64,000 nt of DNA from Megascapheus bottae (GCA_024803745.1 JANJXV010000159.1:1114498-1178497), one strand, 5' to 3'; positions 13,601 to 27,500 are shown, numbered from the stretch's first letter. The notes: a model not told the origin generated them from the sequence alone. Numbers and translations are program-made.

Positions 13601-16240
13601 TGTGAATTCACAATGGAGGTGTGTGAAGTCATACAATAGAGGTGTGTGAAGTCACAAAATGGAGGAGTGTGAAGTCAGAATGGAGGTGTGCTAATTCTTA
13701 GAATGGAAGTGTTTGAAATCAGAATGGAGGTGTGTGAAGTCATAGAATGGAGGGGTGTGAAGTCACAGAATGCAGGTGTGTGAAGTCATAGAATGGAGGT
13801 GTGTGAAGTCAGAATGGAGGTGTGTGAAGTCCTGGAATGGAGATGTGTGAACTCAGAATGGAGTTGTGTAAAGTCATTGAATGGAGGTGTGTGAAGTCAT
13901 AGAATGGAGGTGTGTGAAGTCATAGAATGGAAGTGTGTGAAGTCATAGAATGGAGGTGTGTGAAGTAATAGAATGGAGGTGTGTGATGTTAAAAATGGAG
14001 GTATGTGAAGTCACAGAAAGGAGGTGTGTGTTGTCATAAAAAGGAGGTGTGTGAAGTCATAAAATGGAGGTGTGTGAAGCCACAAAATGGAGGTGTGTGA
14101 AGTCATAGAAAGGTGGTGTGTGAAGTCATAGAATGGAGGTGTGTGAAATCACAGAATTGAGGTGTGTGAAGTCATGGAATGGAGCTTTGTGAAGTCAAAC
14201 AATGGAAGTGTGTGAAGTCACAGAAAGGAGGTGTGTGAAGTCAGAATGGAGGTGTATGAAGTAACAGAATGGAGGTGTGTGAACTCAGAATAGAGGTGTG
14301 TAAAGACACAGAATGGACGTGTGTGAAGTCATAGAATGGAGATGTGTGCAGTCATAGAATGGAGGTGTGTGAAGCCAAAGAATGGATGTTTGTGAAGTAA
14401 GAATGAACGTGTGTGAATCACAGAATGGAGGTGTGTGAAGTCAGAGGTGGTGTGTGAAGTCATAGAATGGAGGTGTGTGAAGTCAGAGGTGTGTGAAGTC
14501 ATAGAATGGAGGTGTGTTAAACTATAGAATGTAGGTGTGTGAAGTCACAGAATGGAGTTGTGTGAAGTCATACAATGGAGGTCGTGGCAACTCATACAAT
14601 GGAGCTGTGTGAAGTCATAGAATGGAGGGTTTGAAGTCACAGAATGGAGGTGTGTGAAGTCACAGAATGGAGGTGTGCGAAATCATAGAATGGAGGTGTG
14701 CAAAGTCATAGAATGGAGGTGTGTGAAGTCGGAACGGAGGTTTGGGAAATCATAGAATGGAGGTGTGTGAAGTAATCGAATGGAGGTGTGTGAAGTCACA
14801 GAATGGAGGGTTTGAAGTCACAGAAAGGAGGTGTGTGATGTCATAGAATGGAGGTGTGTGAAATCACACAATGGAGGTGTGTGAAGACAGAGAATGGAGG
14901 TGTGTGAAGTCATAGAATGGTGGTGTGTGAAGTCATAGAATCGAGGTGTGTGAAGTCACAGAATGGAGGTGTGTGAAGTCATGGAATGGAGCTTTGTGAA
15001 GTCAAACAATGGAAGTGTGTGAAGTCACAGAAAGGAGGTGTGTGAAATCATAGAATGGAGGTGTGTGAAGTCATAGAATGGCGGTGTTTGAAGTCATAGA
15101 AAGGAGGTTTGTGAAGTCAGAATGCAGGTGTGTGAAGTCACAGAAAGGAGGTGTGTGAAGTCACAGAATGGAGGTGTGTGAAGTCACGGAAAGGAGGTGT
15201 GTGATGTCATAGTATGGAGGTGTGTGAAGTCATAGAATGGCGGTGTGTGAAGTCACAGAATGGTGGTGTGTGAACCATAGAATGGAGGTGTGTGAAGTCA
15301 AAGAATGGAGTTGTGTGAAGTCATACAATGGAGGTGTGTGAACTCATACAGTGGAGCTGTTTTATGTCATAGAATGGAGGTGTGTGAAGTCACAGAATGG
15401 AGTTGGGTGAAGTCATAGAGTGAAGGTGAGTGAAGTCACAGATAGGAAGCCTGTGAAGTCATAGAATGGAGGTGTGAGATGTCAGAATGGAGGTGTGGGA
15501 AGTCATAGAATAGAGGTTTGTGAAGTCAGAATGGAGGTGTGTGAAGTCATAGAATGGAGGTGTGTGAACTCATAGGATTGAGGTGTATGACGTCACAATG
15601 GAAGTGTGTGAAGTCACAAAATGAAGGTGTGTGAAGTCATAAAATGGAGGTGTGTGAAGTCAGAATGGAAGTGTGTGAAGTCACAGAATGGAGGTGTGTG
15701 AACTCAGAATGGAGGTGTGTGAAGTCATAGATGGAGATGTATGAAGACATAGTATAGAGGTGTGTGAAATCATAGAATGGAGTTGGGTGAAGTCACAGAA
15801 TGGAGGTGTGTGAATTCAGAATGGAGGTGTGAAATCATAGAATGGGGGTGTGTGAAGTCAGAATGGAGGTGTGTGAACTCATAGAATGGAGGTGTGTGAC
15901 GTCACAATGGAAGTGTGTGAAGTCATAGAATGGAGGTGTGTGAACTCATAAAATGGAGGTGTGAAGTCATAGATTGGAGGTGTGTGAACTCATGCAATGG
16001 AGGTGTGTGAAGTCACAATGGAGGTGTGTGAAGTAATCGAAAGGAGGTGTGTGAAGTCACAGAATGGAGGTGCGTGAAGTGATAGAATTGAGGTGTGTGA
16101 ACTCATAGAATGGAGGTGTGTGAATTAAAAATGGAGCTGTTTGAAGTCATAGAATGGAGGTGTTTGAAGTAAAAAAATGGAGGTTTGTGAAGTCACAGAA
16201 AGGAGGTGTGTGATGTCATAGAATGGAGGTGTGTGAAATC
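10640..16240 (+). repeat. HOR family B, two copies of about 2.8-2.9 kb
   Basis: Two large units lie in tandem, roughly 10.6-13.4 and 13.4-16.2 kb. Landmarks in the right half of the unit shift by 2,812 bp (CAGTGGAGCTG 12,539 to 15,351; the CRE-containing monomer 13,085 to 15,897). The GAATGAACG landmark shifts 2,916 bp (11,485 to 14,401), so the copies differ internally by indels. Both carry the GTGTTAAAC monomer and the GTCGGAACGGAGG monomer, which are also the markers of later segments. No coding content is seen. Confidence 0.72.
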
Positions 16241-16850
16241 ACACAATGGAGGTGTGTGAAGACACAGAATGGAGATGTGTGAAGTCATAGAATGGTGGTG
16301 TGTGAAGTCATAGAATCGAGGTGTGTGAAGTCACAGAATGGAGGTGTGTGAAGTCATGGAATGGAGCTTTGTGAAGTCAAACAATGGAAGTGTGTGAAGT
16401 CACAGAAAGGAGGTGTGTGAAGTCACAGAATGGAGGTGTGTGAAGTCATAGAATGGTGGTGTTTGGAGTCATAGAAAGGAGGTTTGTGAAGTCAGAATGC
16501 AGGTGTGTGAAGTCATAGAATGGAGGTGTGTGAAGTCATAGAATGCAGGTGTGTGAAGTCAGAGAATAGAAGGGTGTGAAGTCATAGAATGGAGGTGTGA
16601 TGTCATAGAATGGAGCTTTGTGAAGTCAAACAATGGAAGTGTGTGAAGTCACAGAGAAGAGATGTGTGAAGTCATAGAATGGAGGTGTGTTAAACCATAG
16701 AATGTAGGTGTGTGAAGTCACAGAATGGAGTTGTGTGAAGTCATACAATGGAGGTGTGTCAACTCATACAATGGAGCTGTGTGAAGTCATAGAATGGAGG
16801 GTTTGAAGTCACAGAATGGAGGTGTGTGAAGTCACAGAATGGAGGTGTGC

Positions 16851-17122
16851 GAAATCATAGAATGGAGGTGTGCGAAGTCATAGAATGGAGGTGTGTGAAG
16901 TCGGAACGGAGGTTTGGGAAGTCATAGAATGGAGGTGTGTGAAGTCATAGAATGGAGGTGTGTGAAGTCACAGAATGGAGGTGTGCGAAATCATAGAATG
17001 GAGGTGTGCGAAGTCATAGAATGGAGGTGTGTGAAGTCGGAACGGAGGTTTGGGAAGTCATAGAATGGAGGTGTGTGAAGTCATAGAATGGAGGTGTGTG
17101 AAGTCACAGAATGGAGGAGTGT
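16851..17122 (+). repeat. 136-bp tandem duplication (six monomers)
   Basis: The run beginning GAAATCATAG and passing through GTCGGAACGGAGG and TTTGGGAAGTC is present twice, starting at 16,851 and 16,987, a shift of 136 bp (five 23-bp and one 21-bp monomer). The corresponding place in the duplicated segment, near 30,250, has neither copy, so this block has been gained or lost between the two segments. Confidence 0.8.
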
Positions 17123-18615
17123 GAAGTCATGGAATGCAGGTGTATGAAGTGACAGAATGGAGGTGTGTGAAGTTATAAAATTGCGGTGTGTGAACTCATA
17201 GAAGGGAGGTGTGTGAAGTCACAGTGTAGGTGAACGAAGTCATAGAATGGAGGTGTGTGAAGTCACAAAATGGAGGTGTGTGAAGTCAGAATGGAGGTGT
17301 CTGAAGTCACAGAATGGAGGTGTGTGAAGTCATAGAAGGGAGGTGTGTGAAGTCCAGGAAAGGAGGTGTGTGATGTCATAGTATGGAGGTGTGTGAAGTC
17401 ATAGAATGGCGGTGTGTGAAGTCACAGAATGGAGGTGTGTGAACTCATGGAATGGAGGTGTGTGAAGTCACAATTGAGGTGTGTGAATTAATCGAATGGA
17501 GGTGTGTGAAGTCACAGAATGGAGGTGTGTGTAGTGATAGAATGGAGGTGTGTGAACTCATAGAATGGAGGTGTGTGAATTCAAAATTGAGGTGTGGGAA
17601 GTCATAGAATTTAGGTGTGTGAAGTCACAAAATGGAGGAGTGTGAAGTCAGAATGGAGGTGTGAGAATTCTCAGAATTGAAGTGTTGGAAATCAGAATGT
17701 AGGTGTGTGAAGTCATAGACTGGAGGGGTGTGAAGTCACAGAATGGAGGTGTGTGAAGTCAGAATGGAGGTGTGTGAAGTACTGGAATGGAGGTGTGTGA
17801 AGTCATAGAATGGAGGTGTGTGAAGTCATAGAATGGAAGTGTGTGAAGTCATAGAATGGAGGTGTCTGAAGTCATAGAATGGAGGTGTGTGAAGTCATAG
17901 AATGCAGGTGTGTGAAGTCAGAGAATAGAAGGGTGTGAAGTCATAGAATGGAGGTGTGATGTCATAGAATGGAGCTTTGTGAAGTCAAACAATGGAAGTG
18001 TGTGAAGTCACAGAAAGGAGGTGTGTGAAGTCATAGAATGGAGGAATGTGAAGTCATAGAATGGCGGTGTTTGAAGTCATAGAAAGGAGGTTTTTGAAGT
18101 CAGAATGCAGGTGTGTGAAGTCACAGAAAGGAGGTGCGTGAAGTCATAGAATGGAGGTGTGTGAAGTCAAGGAAAGGAGGTGTGTGATGTCATAGTATGG
18201 AGGTGTGTGAAGTTATAGAATGGCGGTGTGTGAAGTCACAGAACGGAGGTGTGTGAACTCATGGAATGGAGGTGTGTGAAGTCACAGAATGCAGGTGTGT
18301 GAAGTCATAGAATGGAGGTGTGTGAAGTCAGAATGGAGGTGTGTGAAGTCCTGGAATGGAGATGTGTGAACTCAGAATGGAGTTGTGTAAAGTCATTCAA
18401 TGGAGGTGTGTGAAGTCATAGAATGGAGGTGTGTGAACTCATACAATGGAGCTGTGTGAAGTCATAGAATGGAGGTGTGTGAAGTCACAGAATGGAGGTG
18501 GGTGAAGTCATAGAGTGGAGGTGAGTGAAGTCACAGATTCGAAGTCTGTGAAGTCATAGAATGGAGGTGTGTGATGTCAGAATGGAGGTGTGCGAAGTCA
18601 TAGAATAGAGGTTTG

Positions 18616-18622
18616 TGAGTCA
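18616..18622. promoter_or_regulatory. AP-1 type heptamer TGAGTCA in a shortened monomer
   Basis: A one-base deletion turns the usual TGAAGTCA into TGAGTCA, the known AP-1 (Fos/Jun) consensus. It is copied with its segment to 31,900-31,906 and 36,060-36,066. The equivalent monomer near 43,735 keeps the full TGAAGTCA, so the deletion marks one lineage of copies. No functional claim is made. Confidence 0.25.
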
Positions 18623-20659
18623 GAATGGGGGTGTGTGAAGTCAGAATGGAGGTGTGTGAACTCATAGAATGGAGGTTTGTGACGTCACAATGGAAGTGTG
18701 TGAAGTCATAGAATGGGGGTGTGTGAAGTCACAGAATGGAGGTATGTGAAGGCATAGAATGGAGGTGTGTGAAGTCACAGAATGGAGGTGCGTAAAGTTA
18801 TAGAATGGAGGTGTGTGAAGTTATAGAATGGATGTTTGTGAAGTAAGAATGAAGGTGTGTGAAGTCATAAAATGGAGGTGTGTGACGGCAAAGAATGGAA
18901 GTATGTGAATTCAGAGAATGGAGCTGTGTGAAGTCAGAATGGAGGTGTATGAAGTCACAGAATGGAGGTGTGTCAACTAGAATGGAGGTGTGTGAAGTCA
19001 CAGAATGGAGGTGTGTGAACTCATAGAATGGAGTTGTGTGAAGTCATAGAATGGAGGTGTGTGAAGTCAGAATGGAGATGTGTGAAGTGACAGAATTGAG
19101 GTGTGTGAACACAGAATGGAGGTGTGTGAAGTCACAGAATGGAGGCGTGTGAAGTCATAGAATGGAGGTGTGTGAAGTCATAGAACGGATGTTTGTGAAG
19201 TAAGAATGAACGTGTGTGAATCACAGAATGGAGGTGTGTGAAGTCAGAGATGGTGTGTGAAGTCATAGAATGGAGGTGTGTGAAGTCAGAATGGAGGTGT
19301 GTGAAGTCAGAATGGAGGTGTGAAGTCATAGAATGGAGGTGGGTGAAGTCATATAATGCAGGTGTGTGAAGTCACAGAAGGGAGGTGTGTGAAGTCATAA
19401 AATGGAGGTGGGTGAACTCATAGAATGGAGGTGTGAAGTCATAGATTGGAGGTGTGTGAAGTCACAGAATGCAGGTGTGTGAAATGATAGAATGGAGGTG
19501 TGTGAACTCATAGAATGGAGGTGTGTGAATTCACAATGGAGCTGTTTGTAGTCATAGAATGGAGGTGTTTGAAGTAAAAAATGGAGGTTTGTGAAGTCAC
19601 AGAAAGGAGGTGTGTGATGTCATAGAATGGAGGTGTGTGAATTCATAAAATGGAGGTGTGTGAAGACACAGAATGGAGGTGTGTGAAGTCATAGAATGGT
19701 GGTGTGTGAAGTCATAGAATCGAGGTGTGTGAAGTCACAGAATGGAGGTGTGTGAAGTCATGGAATGGAGCTTTGTGAAGTCAAACAATGGAAGTGTGTG
19801 AAGTCACAGAAAAGAGGTGTGTGAAGAAATAGAATGGAGGTGTGTGAAGTCAAAGAATGGCGGTGTTTGAAGTCATAGAAAGGAGGTTTGTGAAGTCAGA
19901 ATGCAGGTGTGTGAAGTCATAGAATGGAGGTGTGTGAAGTCATAGAATGCAGGTGTGTGAACTCAGAGAATAGAAGGGTGTGAAGTCATAGAATGGAGGT
20001 GTGTAAGGTCATAGAATGGAGGTGTGTGAAATCAAACAATGGAGGTGTGTGAAGTCAAGGAAAGGGGTGTGTGATGTCATAGTATGGAGGTGTGTGAAGT
20101 CATAGAATGGCGGTGTGTGAAGTCACAGAATGGAGGTGTGTGAACTCATGGAATGGAGGTGTGTGAAGTCACAATGGAGGTGTGTGAATTAATCGAATGG
20201 AGGTGTGTGAAGTCACAGAATGGAGGTGTGTGAAGTGATAGAATGGAGGTGTGTGGACTCATAGAATGGAGGTGTGTGAATTCACAATGGAGGTGTGTGG
20301 AGTCATAGAATGGAGGTGTGTGAAGTCACAAAATGGAGGAGTGTGAAGTCAGAATGGAGGTGTGCGAATTCTTAGAATGGAAGTGTTTGAAATCAGAATG
20401 GAGGTGTGTGAAGTCATAGAATAGAGGGGTGTGAAGTCACAGAATGCAGGTGTGTGAAGTCATAGAATGGAGGTGTGTGAAGTGAGAATGGAGGTGTGGG
20501 AAGTCCTGGAATGGAGATGTGTGAACTCAGAATGGAGTTGTGTAAAGTCACTGAATGGAAGTGTGTGAAGTCATAGAATGGAAGTGTGTGAAGTCATAGA
20601 ATGGAGGTGTGTGAAGTAATAGAATGGAGGTGTGTGAAGCAAAAAATGGAGGTATGTGA

Positions 20660-23515
20660 AGTCATACAATGGAGGTGTGTGAAGACACAGAATGGAGGTG
20701 TGTGAAGTCATAGAAAGGTGGTGTGTGAAGTCATAGAATGGAGGTGTGTGAAATCACAGAATTGAGGTGTGTGAAGTCATGGAATGGAGCTTTGTGAAGT
20801 CAAACAATGGAAGTGTGTGAAGTCACAGAAAGGAGGTGTGTGAAGTCAGAATGGAGGTGTATGAAGTAACAGAATGGAGGTGTGTAAACTCAGAATAGAG
20901 GTGTGTAAAGACACAGAATGGACGTGTGTGAAGTCATAGAATGGAGATGTGTGCAGTCATAGAATGGAGGTGTGAAGCCAAAGAATGGATGTTTGTGAAG
21001 TAAGAATGAACGTGTGTGAATCACAGAATTGAGGTGTGTGAAGTCACAGAATGGAGGTGTGTGAAGTCAGAGGTGGTGTGTGAAGTCATAGAATGGAGGT
21101 GTGTGAAGTCAGAGGAGGTGTGTGAAGTCATAGAATGGAGGTGTGTGAAGTCAGAGGAGGTGTGTGAAGTCATAGAATGGAGTTGTGTTAAACCATAGAA
21201 TGTAGGTGTGTGACGTCACAGAATGGAGTTGTGTGAAGTCATACAATGGAGGTGTGTCAACTCATACAATGGAGCTGTGTGAAGTCATAGAATGGAGGGT
21301 TTGAAGTCACAGAATGGAGGTGTGTGAAGTCACAGAATGGAGGTGTGCGAAATCATAGAATGGAGGTGTGCGAAGTCATAGAGTGGAGGTGTGTGAAGTC
21401 GGAACAGAGGTTTGGGAAGTCATAGAATGGAGGTGTGTGAAGTCATAGAATGGAGGTGTGTGAAGTCACAGAATGGAGGAGTGTGAAGTCATGGAATGCA
21501 GGTGTGTGAGGTGACAGAATGGAGGTGTGTGAAGTCATAAAATTGCGGTGTGTGAACTCATAGAAGGGAGGTGTGTGAAGTCACAGTGTAGGTGAACGAA
21601 GTCATAGAATGGAGGTGTGTGAAGTCACAGAATGGAGGTGTGTGAAGTCACAGAATGGAGGTGGGTGAAGTCACAGATTCGAAGCCTGTGAAGTCATAGA
21701 ATGGAGGTGTGTGATGTCAGAATGTAGGTGTGCGAAGTCATATAATAGAGGTTTGTGAAGTCAGAATGGAGGTGTGTGAAGTCATAGAATGGAGGTGTGT
21801 GAACTCATAGGATTGAGATGTATAACGTCACAATGGAAGTGTGTGAAGTCACAAAATGGAGGTGTGTGAAGTCATAAAATGGAGGTGTGTGAAGTCAGAA
21901 TGGAAGTGTGTGAAGTCACAGAATGGAGGTGTGTGAAGTCAAAGAATGGAGTTGTGTGAAGTCATACAATGGAGGTGTGTGAACTCATACAGTGGAGCTG
22001 TGTGAAGTCATAGAATGGAGGTGTGTGAAGTCACAGAATGGAGTTGGGTGAAGTCATAGAGTGAAGGTGAGTGAAGTCACAGATACGAAGCCTGTGAAGT
22101 CATACAATGGAGGTGTGTGAAGACACAGAATGGAGGTGTGTGAAGTCATAGAAAGGTGGTGTGTGAAGTCATAGAATGGAGGTGTGTGAAATCACAGAAT
22201 TGAGGTGTGTGAAGTCATGGAATGGAGCTTTGTGAAGTCAAACAATGGAAGTGTGTGAAGTCACAGAAAGGAGATGTGTGAAGTCAGAATGGAGGTGTAT
22301 GAAGTAACAGAATGGAGGTGTGTAAACTCAGAATAGAGGTGTGTAAAGACACAGAATGGACGTGTGTGAAGTCATAGAATGGAGATGTGTGCAGTCATAG
22401 AATGGAGGTGTGAAGCCAAAGAATGGATGTTTGTGAAGTAAGAATGAACGTGTGTGAATCACAGAATTGAGGTGTGTGAAGTCACAGAATGGAGGTGTGT
22501 GAAGTCAGAGGTGGTGTGTGAAGTCATAGAATGGAGGTGTGTGAAGTCAGAGGAGGTGTGTGAAGTCATAGAATGGAGGTGTGTGAAGTCAGAGGAGGTG
22601 TGTGAAGTCATAGAATGGAGTTGTGTTAAACCATAGAATGTAGGTGTGTGACGTCACAGAATGGAGTTGTGTGAAGTCATACAATGGAGGTGTGTCAACT
22701 CATACAATGGAGCTGTGTGAAGTCATAGAATGGAGGGTTTGAAGTCACAGAATGGAGGTGTGTGAAGTCACAGAATGGAGGTGTGCGAAATCATAGAATG
22801 GAGGTGTGCGAAGTCATAGAGTGGAGGTGTGTGAAGTCGGAACAGAGGTTTGGGAAGTCATAGAATGGAGGTGTGTGAAGTCATAGAATGGAGGTGTGTG
22901 AAGTCACATAATGGAGGAGTGTGAAGTCATGGAATGCAGGTGTGTGAGGTGACAGAATGGAGGTGTGTGAAGTCATAAAATTGCGGTGTGTGAACTCATA
23001 GAAGGGAGGTGTGTGAAGTCACAGTGTAGGTGAACGAAGTCATAGAATGGAGGTGTGTGAAGTCACAGAATGGAGGTGTGTGAAGTCACAGAATGGAGGT
23101 GGGTGAAGTCACAGATTCGAAGCCTGTGAAGTCATAGAATGGAGGTGTGCGAAGTCATAGAATAGAGGTTTGTGAAGTCAGAATGGAGGTGTGTGAAGTC
23201 ATAGAATGGAGGTGTGTGAACTCATAGGATTGAGATGTATAACGTCACAATGGATGTGTGTGAAGTCACAAAATGGAGGTGTGTGAACTCATAAAATGGA
23301 GGTGTGTGAAGTCAGAATGGAAGTGTGTGAAGTCACAGAATGGAGGTGTGTGAAGTCAAAGAATGGAGTTGTGTGAAGTCATACAATGGAGGTGTGTGAA
23401 CTCATACAGTGCAGCTGTGTTATGTCATAGAATGGAGGTGTGTGAAGTCACAGAATGGAGTTGGGTGAAGTCATAGAGTGTAGGTGAGTGAAGTCACAGA
23501 TACGAAGCCTGTGAA
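20660..23515 (+). repeat. 1,438-bp HOR tandem pair, left locus
   Basis: Copy 1 runs from about 20,660 to 22,097 and copy 2 from about 22,098 to 23,515. GAATGAACG lies at 21,004 and 22,442 (1,438 bp apart). Near the right end the spacing drops to 1,417 bp (GATACGAAG at 22,082 and 23,499) because copy 2 lacks one 21-bp monomer of the GTGTGATGTCAG type near 23,131. Each copy contains a run of alternating 23- and 19-bp monomers (21,016-21,198 and 22,454-22,636) that keeps one + strand frame open. The pair recurs 17,444 bp downstream. Confidence 0.85.
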
Positions 23516-24573
23516 GTCAGAGAATGGAGGTGTGAGATGTCAGAATGGAGGTGTGGGAAGTCATAGAATAGAGGTTTGTGAAGTCAGAATGGAGGTGTGT
23601 GAAGTCATAGAATGGAGGTGTGTGAACTCATAGGATTGAGGTGTATGACGTCACAATGGAAGTGTGTGAAGTCACAAAATGAAGGTGTGTGAAGTCATAA
23701 AATGGAGGTGTGTGAAGTCAGAATGGAAGTGTGTGAAGTCACAGAATGGAGGTGTGTGAACTCAGAATGGAGGTGTGTGAAGTCATAGATGGAGATGAAT
23801 GAAGACATAGTATAGAGGTGTGTGAAATCATAGAATGGAGTTTGGTGAAGTCACAGAATGGAGCTGTGTGAATTCAGAATGGAGGTGTGAAATCATAGAA
23901 TGGGGGTGTGTGAAGTCAGAATGGAGGTGTGTGAACTCATAGAATGGAGGTGTGTGACGTCACAATGGAAGTGTGTGAAGTCATAGAATGGAGGTGTGTG
24001 AACTCATAAAATGGAGGTGTGAAGTCATAGATTGGAGGTGTGTGAACTCATGCAATGGAGGTGTGTGAAGTCACAATGGAGGTGTGTGAAGTAATCGAAA
24101 GGAGGTGTGTGAAGTCACAGAATGGAGGTGCGTGAAGTGATAGAATTGAGGTGTGTGAACTCATAGAATGGAGGTGTGTGAATTAAAAATGGAGCTGTTT
24201 GAAGTCATAGAATGGAGGTGTTTGAAGTAAAAAAATGGAGGTTTGTGAAGTCACAAAAAGGAGGTGTGTGATGTCATAGAATGGAGGTGTGTGAAATCAC
24301 ACAATGGAGGTGTGTGAAGACACAGAATGGAGATGTGTGAAGTCATAGAATGGTGGTGTGTGAAGTCATAGAATCGAGGTGTGTGAAGTTACAGAATGGA
24401 GGTGTGTGAAGTCATGGAATGGAGCTTTGTGAAGTCAAACAATGGAAGTGTGTGAAGTCACAGAAAGGAGGTGTGTGAAGTCACAGAATGGAGGTGTGTG
24501 AACTCATAGAATGGTGGTGTTTGGAGTCATAGAAAGGAGGTTTGTGAAGTCAGAATGCAGGTGTGTGAAGTCA

Positions 24574-27500
24574 TAGAATGGAGGTGTGTGAAGACATAGA
24601 ATGCAGGTGTGTGAAGTCAGAGAATAGAAGGGTGTGAAGTCATAGAATGGAGGTGTGATGTCATAGAATGGAGCTTTGTGAAGTCAAACAATGGAAGTGT
24701 GTGAAGTCACAGAGAAGAGATGTGTGAAGTCATAGAATGGAGGTGTGTTAAACCATAGAATGTAGGTGTGTGAAGTCACAGAATGGAGTTGTGTGACGTC
24801 ATACAATGGAGGTGTGTCAACTCATACAATGGAGCTGTGTGAAGTCATAGAATGGAGGGTTTGAAGTCACAGAATGGAGGTGTGTGAAGTCACAGAATGG
24901 AGGTGTGCGAAATCATAGAATGGAGGTGTGCGAAGTCATAGAATGGAGGTGTGTGAAGTCGGAACGGAGGTTTGGGAAGTCATAGAATGGAGGTGTGTGA
25001 AGTCATAGAATGGAGGTGTGTGAAGTCACAGAATGGAGGAGTGTGAAGTCATGGAATGCAGGTGTGTGAAGTGACAGAATGGAGGTGTGTGAAGTTATAA
25101 AATTGCGGTGTGTGAACTCATAGAAGGGAGGTGTGTGAAGTCACAGTGTAGGTGAACGAAGTCATAGAATGGAGGTGTGTGAAGTCACAAAATGGAGGTG
25201 TGTGAAGTCAGAATGGAGGTGTCTGAAGTCACAGAATGGAGGTGTGTGAAGTCATAGAAGGGAGGTGTGTGAAGTCCAGGAAAGGAGGTGTGTGATGTCA
25301 TAGTATGGAGGTGTGTGAAGTCATAGAATGGCGGTGTGTGAAGTCACAGAATGGAGGTGTGTGAACTCATGGAATGGAGGTGTGTGAAGTCACAATTGAG
25401 GTGTGTGAATTAATCGAATGGAGGTGTGTGAAGTCACAGAACGGAGGTGTGTGTAGTGATAGAATGGAGGTGTGTGAACTCATAGAATGGAGGTGTGTGA
25501 ATTCAAAATTGAGGTGTGGGAAGTCATAGAATTTAGGTGTGTGAAGTCACAAAATGGAGGAGTGTGAAGTCAGAATGGAGGTGTGAGAATTCTCAGAATT
25601 GAAATGTTGGAAATCAGAATGGAGGTGTGTGAAGTCATAGACTGGAGGGGTGTGAAGTCACAGAATGGCGGTGTGTGAAGTCACAGAATGGAGGTGTGTG
25701 AACTCATGGATTGGAGGTGTGTGAAGTCACAATGGAGGTGTTTGAATTAATCGAATGGAGGTGTGTGAAGTCACAGAATGGAGGTGTGTGAAGTGATAGA
25801 ATGGAGGTGTGTGAACTCATAGAATGGAGGTGTGTGAATTCACAATGGAGGTGTGTGAAGTCATAGAATGGAGGTGTGTGAAGTCACAAAATGGAGGAAT
25901 GTGAAGTCAGAATGGAGGTGTGTGAAGTCCTGGAATGGAGATGTGTGAACTCAGAATGGAGTTGTGTAAAGTCATTGAATGGAGGTGTGTGAAGTCATAG
26001 AATGGAGGTGTGTGAAGTCATGGAATGGAAGTGTGTGAAGTCATAGAATGGAGGTGCGTGAAGTCATAGAATGGAGGTGTGAGAAGTAAAATATGGAGGT
26101 ATGTGAAGTCACAAAGGAGGTGTGTGATGTCATAAAATGGAGGTGTGTGAAGTCATACAATGGAGGTGTGTGAAGACACAGAATGGAGGTGTGTGAAGTC
26201 ATAGAAAGGTGGTGTGTGAAGTCATAGTATGGAGGTTTGTGAAATCACAGAATTGAGGTGTGTGAAGTCATGGAATGGAGCTTTCTGAATCAAACAATGG
26301 AAGTGTGTGAAGTCATAGAAAGGAGGTGTGTGAAGTCAGAATGGAGGTGTGTGAAGTAACAGAATGGAGGTGTGTGAACTCAGAATAGAGGTGTGTAAAG
26401 ACACAGAATGGACGTGTGTGAAGTCATAGAATAGAGATGTGTGCAGTCATAGAATGGAGGCGTGTGAAGCCAAAGAATGGATGTTTGTGAAATAAGAATG
26501 AACGTGTGTGAATCACAGAATGGAGGTGTGTGAAGTCACAGAATGGAGGTGTGTGAAGTCAGAGGTGGTGTGTGAAGTCATAGAATGGAGGTGTGTGAAG
26601 TCAGAGGAAGTGTGTGAAGTCACAGAATGGAGGTTTGTTAAGCCATAGAATGTAGGTGTGTGAAGTCACAGAATGGAGTTGTGTGAAGTCATACAATGGA
26701 GGTGTGGCAACTCATACAATGGAGCTGTGTGAAGTCATAGAATGCAGGGTTTGAAGTCACAGAATGGAGGTGTGTGAAGTCACAGAATGGAGGTGTGTGA
26801 AGACATAGAATGCAGGTGTGTGAAGTCAGAGAATAGAAGGGTGTGAAGTCATAGAATGGAGGTGTGATGTCATAGAATGGAGCTTTGTGAAGTCAAACAA
26901 TGGAAGTGTGTGAAGTCACAGAGAAGAGATGTGTGAAGTCATAGAATGGAGGTGTGTTAAACCATAGAATGTAGGTGTGTGAAGTCACAGAATGGAGTTG
27001 TGTGACGTCATACAATGGAGGTGTGTCAACTCATACAATGGAGCTGTGTGAAGTCATAGAATGGAGGGTTTGAAGTCACAGAATGGAGGTGTGTGAAGTC
27101 ACAGAATGGAGGTGTGCGAAATCATAGAATGGAGGTGTGCGAAGTCATAGAATGGAGGTGTGTGAAGTCGGAACGGAGGTTTGGGAAGTCATAGAATGGA
27201 GGTGTGTGAAGTCATAGAATGGAGGTGTGTGAAGTCACAGAAGGGAGGAGTGTGAAGTCATGGAATGCAGGTGTGTGAAGTGACAGAATGGAGGTGTGTG
27301 AAGTTATAAAATTGCGGTGTGTGAACTCATAGAAGGGAGGTGTGTGAAGTCACAGTGTAGGTGAACGAAGTCATAGAATGGAGGTGTGTGAAGTCACAAA
27401 ATGGAGGTGTGTGAAGTCAGAATGGAGGTGTCTGAAGTCACAGAATGGAGGTGTGTGAAGTCATAGAAGGGAGGTGTGTGAAGTCCAGGAAAGGAGGTGT

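Larger units (their letters stand above)
16240..25070 (+). repeat. 8.8-kb segment, left copy of a large segmental duplication
   Basis: This stretch is matched by 29.66-34.82 kb plus 38.98-42.52 kb. The shift is 13,419 bp at the left edge (16,262 to 29,681), 13,147 bp after a 136-bp-unit difference (17,128 to 30,275) and 13,284 bp after a second indel (19,204 to 32,488; 21,004 to 34,288). To the right of the 4,160-bp duplication the shift is 17,444 bp (22,442 to 39,886; 23,499 to 40,943; 24,591 to 42,035). The order of variant monomers is conserved along the whole length, so this is a block copy and not independent convergence. Confidence 0.82.

Noticed and set aside
21016..21198. Recurring 60-codon + strand open frame
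   Set aside because: It is produced by 23+19 bp dimers (42 nt) and copied with its HOR; it has no upstream gene signals and ends when the dimer pattern ends.
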